Assembly (NCBI GenBank): GCA_036501535.1
Contig: DASYAE010000111.1
Span: 10,265 to 74,264, forward strand
Length of the DNA stretch: 64,000 nucleotides
Reading direction: 5' to 3'
From: DASYAE01 sp036501535
Lineage (GTDB): Bacteria > Actinomycetota > Actinomycetes > Streptomycetales > Catenulisporaceae
Positions 62,001-64,000 of the stretch are shown here, in pieces. The notes below the pieces were generated by a model. It had not been told where the DNA came from. It searched no databases and worked only from the letters and a program-made list of their open reading frames with translations. The stretch's first letter is position 1. The number at the start of each line of letters is the position of its first letter. The translations under genes and the position numbers were made by a program.

Positions 62001-62203
62001 CGGGCGGCTGCCGCGCCTGCGGGCTGGGCGGTCGCGGCGGCGGCGGGCAGGGCGATGGCCAGGGCGGTGGCCACGGCCAGGGCGGCAGGCTGCAGCAGCC
62101 GACGGGCCCGGCTCCGGCCCTGGTTGTGATCGCGATCTCGGTTTCGGCCGGGCGGCGGCGCGGGCTCGGCTGAGGGAACCTCAGGTTCTGCGGGTGTGAA
62201 CAC
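59066..62203 (-). CDS. Large secreted GH42-like glycosidase with anchor-D and F5/8C modules
   Basis: The 1045-aa protein has, in order: a proline-rich head and signal peptide (basic RRLL, hydrophobic 38-57, Ala-rich cut region); a TIM-barrel region (about 77-400) with TTAELDIPWGTIEPSAGTF and TYGTIAAFNSKYGTSYSSFSQVP typical of GH42-like enzymes; an amidotransferase-like domain (about 410-560); a carbohydrate-binding-like beta domain (about 650-800); a choice-of-anchor-D domain (about 805-905, SLSFASQAVGSKSAAQSVTVANTG); and a C-terminal discoidin module (about 910-1045). The canonical NE acid/base motif is not obvious, so substrate and activity are open. GTG 62203 follows AAGGAG; ATG 62248 is a longer option. 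Confidence 0.75.
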   Translation of the reverse strand: MFTPAEPEVPSAEPAPPPGRNRDRDHNQGRSRARRLLQPAALAVATALAIALPAAAATAQPAGAAAARPAAASAGAPIWSTQLDFDNNGTAWSQSFFAGLAADGLTTAELDIPWGTIEPSAGTFTFTEFDTELANAAAAGIKLVPIFWQAGWGGSPAPWITGFEQSSSGATSTEPTWWDATEQAEYFTYVEDTVQNAVAQPGGYGGYGGAILDYGYLDAMWDLNGSGGGYAAADVSEFQNTYLPQTYGTIAAFNSKYGTSYSSFSQVPAEASGQSLFGVFQAFRAWSVQTTYGQLTADVRNVTASTPLFYYFGGGFGNATNYANNPDTFFLLAKQYNVTIIDDDASSQGLTLTFGSLARAYGVQLMQEWTAPPSNSQLAAEAVQWLSLYGVGLPDGGGEDFFIHDGTQKDVVGFPIYTAWLPTLKTLSGSYPLQSTAVYIDFSQAYGNTSGGPLNNVESQLASLWLDFQAGFTVVTSQEVANGATSLSQFKAILPLNGVDANLTAYQSGGGTLLTSEEQLNNYITPYADLDSAGILQTVPDVSSSHTSAQIALADINSSLNYDDTVQFNPAGLGLNSGSYYLVNDATGAAVPQSVQSNGDVCATASINAASLDEWTMQQGTPPAGTASSGCPANSGVGASSITTNASTNAGALQFLGVGQTNSGADGNLNQVTQNGQAAMETWTTSQSGAGDANVYLQNDPVSAVEAASSVTVQVTYWATAGQGFIVQYDSPGNAYLSGPTVTSPGTGTWATASVQLTNVQFAELQNYGADLRLTVTDPSVALIVQSVTISAGSNSGGSATLTASPTSLSFASQAVGSKSAAQSVTVANTGPAAAAISSVSASGPFAETTTCGSSLAAGASCTASVTFSPTAAGAASGTLTVASNATNPSLAVALTGTGTSSGGTSTNLALGKSISASSVQQNYVAANANDGNTSTYWEGSNGTWPTTLTVNLGAADPLSSVVLDLPPSSAWQTRTQTLSVLGSTNGSSYATLVGSATYTWNPASGNTVTIGLPSGTTDQYVELSFTANSVQNGAQVSELDVYAP

Positions 62204-62544
62204 CTTGGACTCCTTAAGACGCGCGATGGCGTACGGCGCGGGCGTCATCGGCGTCACGTGTGCGTGCAGAGCACGGTGCAGAAGTGCGGTGGGCGGTGCT
62301 GTGGTGGGCAGTGCGGCGCGGCGCGGCGCAGAGAGCCTGCGTCGTGGCGAGGCATCAAGGAACGTAACGTTTCTGACATCACTGTGCAATATTTGGACGC
62401 AGAAAGGCGCAGACTTTACCCATGACCGCAAGGGTGGCTGTCTTCGACTGAGATATTCCGACCGCGACGGCGATCCACAGTGTCGCGACCGCCGGGACGG
62501 CGCCGACTTGACTCTCGGGTAGGGCGAGGCGGGAAGCTGGCGGC
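62204..62544. other. Divergent control region of glycosidase and MerR genes
   Basis: 340 bp without a gene, AT-richer than average near 62360-62420. It contains AACGT-A-ACGTT (62362-62372), a LacI-like palindrome about 160 bp before the glycosidase start. The GAGAGCGCTCTC operator of the glucanase regulon is absent. Confidence 0.5.
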
Positions 62545-63057
62545 GTGGACAGGGACGAACTCCTCGGCATCGGCGCCTTCGCGGTCCTCAGCGGGCTGTC
62601 GATCAATGCGCTGCGGCACTACAACGAGATCGGCGTGCTCAGGCCGGCGCAGGTGGCCCCGGACACGGGATACCGTCGCTACCACCCCGACCAGGCCCGC
62701 CAGGCCCGGATGATCTGGGCACTGCGATACGTGGACCTGCCGATCGAGTCGGTCCGGCAGGCGGTCGGCGCGGCTGCGGACGGGGACGCCCTGCGCGCCA
62801 TCCTCCGCCGCCACCGGGAGGCGCTGGCAGACCGGGCCGGCGCCCTGTCCGGGATGATCGCCGCCGTGGACCCGCACCACGGCCCCACGGGCACCACGCG
62901 GTTCGCCCTGCTGGTGGCCGACCTGGACGCGACCCACCGCAGGGCCCTCGACGCCGGCGCGACCGAGCGCCACCCGCCGTACGAAGCGCCGTGGAAACCC
63001 CGCTCATCGCACATCATCGACCCCAGCGGCAACTGGATCGACCTGACCCAGGCCTGA
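62545..63057 (+). CDS. MerR regulator fused to half a VOC (glyoxalase-like) domain
   Basis: The 170-aa protein has a MerR HTH (GIGAFAVLSGLSINALRHYNEIGVLRPAQVAPDTGYRRYHPDQARQARMI) and dimer helix to about 115. Then comes only the second half of a VOC module (TRFALLVADLDATHRRALDAGATE ... WKPRSSHIIDPSGNWIDLTQA). In MerR-VOC fusions the C-terminal part normally has two beta-alpha-beta-beta-beta halves, so one half (about 60 residues) seems missing. GTG 62545 is preceded by a weak GAGG. Likely a ligand-responsive activator, possibly dimerising to build the VOC site. Confidence 0.8.
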   Translation: MDRDELLGIGAFAVLSGLSINALRHYNEIGVLRPAQVAPDTGYRRYHPDQARQARMIWALRYVDLPIESVRQAVGAAADGDALRAILRRHREALADRAGALSGMIAAVDPHHGPTGTTRFALLVADLDATHRRALDAGATERHPPYEAPWKPRSSHIIDPSGNWIDLTQA

Positions 63058-63353
63058 GCGGGTCCCGGCGGCCGGCCGCGCCGAGTTGCCGTGTCGAGTT
63101 ACTTCGTCGAGTTACTGCGTCGGGCCTTCCTCGTCTCCGGCCCAAGTCCAGCGGGGCACGTTGCGCAGCGGGTGCAGGTCCTCGTCCGTCTCGGCGTGGG
63201 AGTTCTGCATGGCGACGGCGGTCCCGAACTCGACGTGCTCGCGCACCGTGGCCAGCGCGCTCGGCGACCCGGAGGTGGTGCGCCGGGAGTCGCGGCGGCT
63301 GCGCGCGTGGATCGACTCGATCGAATCGTGAACACCTGGAGAGAGGAACCGCC
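63058..63353. other. Intergenic with possible gene remnant
   Basis: About 300 bp with no gene I can support. A plus frame ending at 63331 (TVASALGDPEVVRRESRRLRAWIDSIES) and a minus frame ending near 63117 (HPLRNVPRWTWAGDEEGPTQ) both look weakly protein-like but have no ribosome site or family, and may be decayed sequence. Confidence 0.35.
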
Positions 63354-63809
63354 GTGTCCGACCTGTCGCTTTCTGCGTTCGCCGAACTCGTCCCGCTCGA
63401 TCACGGGCTCTGCGTCATCAGTACCCTGCGCGCCGACGGCAGTGTCCAGTCCACCGTGGTGAACGCGGGCGTCATGAGCCATCCGCTCACCGGCGAGCCG
63501 TGCGTCGCCTTCGTCGCGGCCGGAGGCGCCCGCAAGCTCGCTTACCTGCGGGCCGACCCCCGCTGCACCGTTGTGGCCCGGTCCGGCTGGCGATGGGCCG
63601 CCGTCGAGGGGGACGCCGAGATCATCGGCCCGGACGATCCGCACCCTGATGTCGATGCCGACGCGCTGCGCCGGCTGCTACGCGACGTGTTCCGGGCCGC
63701 CGGCGGAACCCACGAGGACTGGGACACCTACGACCGGGTGATGGCCGCGGAACGCCGAGCCGCCGTGCTGATCAGGCCGTCCCGCAGCTACACCAACCCG
63801 GCGGGCTGA
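63354..63809 (+). CDS. PPOX class F420/flavin-dependent enzyme
   Basis: The 151-aa split beta-barrel protein has HGLCVISTLRADGSVQSTVVNAGVM, GEPCVAFVAAGGARKLAYLRADPRCTVVARSGWRWAAVEGDAEIIG and ends RRAAVLIRPSRSYTNPAG. It is of the TIGR03618-type F420-binding group that reduces or senses small molecules. GTG 63354 follows GAGAGGAAC. The last 190 bases of the window after it show no gene. Confidence 0.87.
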   Translation: MSDLSLSAFAELVPLDHGLCVISTLRADGSVQSTVVNAGVMSHPLTGEPCVAFVAAGGARKLAYLRADPRCTVVARSGWRWAAVEGDAEIIGPDDPHPDVDADALRRLLRDVFRAAGGTHEDWDTYDRVMAAERRAAVLIRPSRSYTNPAG

Positions 63810-64000
63810 CCGCGCTGGAACGCGACCTTCCGACAAAACTCAGCCGCGCACTCTCTCTCCACGCTGGAACTCGGCCACGGCAGCGAGGTCGCTGGAACTT
63901 GAGGCGACCGCGGGGCCTGCTTGGCCACTCGGGCACAGCGCAAGGTGACCGCGGTAACCGGTCCGTGGTGATCCGTCGCGTGACCCGAAGTAGCCCAGAA

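Noticed and set aside
63086..63331. 81-codon plus ORF before the PPOX gene
   Set aside because: C-terminal part looks helical but there is no start signal or family; kept only as a possible remnant.

Overview
The window is about 70% GC and gene-dense. It carries Lsr2, a LanKC-type lanthionine synthetase, MmyB-type XRE regulators, a Rv2578c-type radical SAM protein with a mycobacterial-style SOS box, a DinB/DUF664 protein, a Methyltransf_19 (DUF574) methyltransferase and an LCP ligase. This points to a filamentous soil actinomycete, perhaps near Streptomycetales/Catenulisporales; the order is a guess. I see no rRNA, tRNA, CRISPR, transposase or integrase.

Left part (1-18 kb). The window opens inside a class III lanthipeptide synthetase (lanKC, minus), followed by argJ, a catalytically decayed ketoreductase-like gene, a metallophosphoesterase, a DUF2071 protein, tatA and a phytoene/squalene synthase-family gene. 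At 7.9-15.4 kb two MmyB-like XRE regulators flank, among other genes, a cassette of XRE protein, ImmA/IrrE metallopeptidase, MAB_1171c-like membrane protein and MpaB-type oxygenase. A TetR gene lies divergent to a TIM-barrel glycosidase-like gene. An ATCAC-N8-GTGAT motif occurs both against the lanKC promoter and upstream of the first MmyB regulator, suggesting a local circuit.

Middle (18-43 kb). A two-catalytic-domain secreted beta-glucanase and a cytoplasmic GH3 beta-glucosidase converge on an 18-bp terminator hairpin. Both carry perfect LacI-type palindromes (GAGAGCGCTCTC core) upstream, so they look like one regulon for secretion and intracellular finishing of beta-glucan digestion. Then come a leaderless PadR/HAAS membrane operon, a secreted lysozyme-like lectin, a universal stress protein, two DHA2 transporters, two LLM-type flavin/F420 enzyme genes in the window (one here), an FAD monooxygenase divergent to its likely TetR regulator, an aldo/keto reductase, a serine hydrolase, a pectate lyase-like protein, and a Ser/Thr kinase with a duplicated ricin-lectin ectodomain.

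Right part (43-64 kb). This holds the SOS-controlled radical SAM gene, the oxidative pentose phosphate pair zwf-gnd, a rhomboid-like protein, a CBM2/Cip1-like cellulose-binding protein, an LCP cell-wall ligase, Lsr2, a large secreted GH42-like multidomain protein, a MerR regulator with half a VOC domain, and an F420/PPOX enzyme.

Taken together the window looks like accessory chromosome rich in plant and fungal polysaccharide degradation, small regulator-effector pairs and redox enzymes. Coordinates for starts are my choices from ribosome-binding sites and promoters. No database search was possible, so family names rest on recognised motifs.
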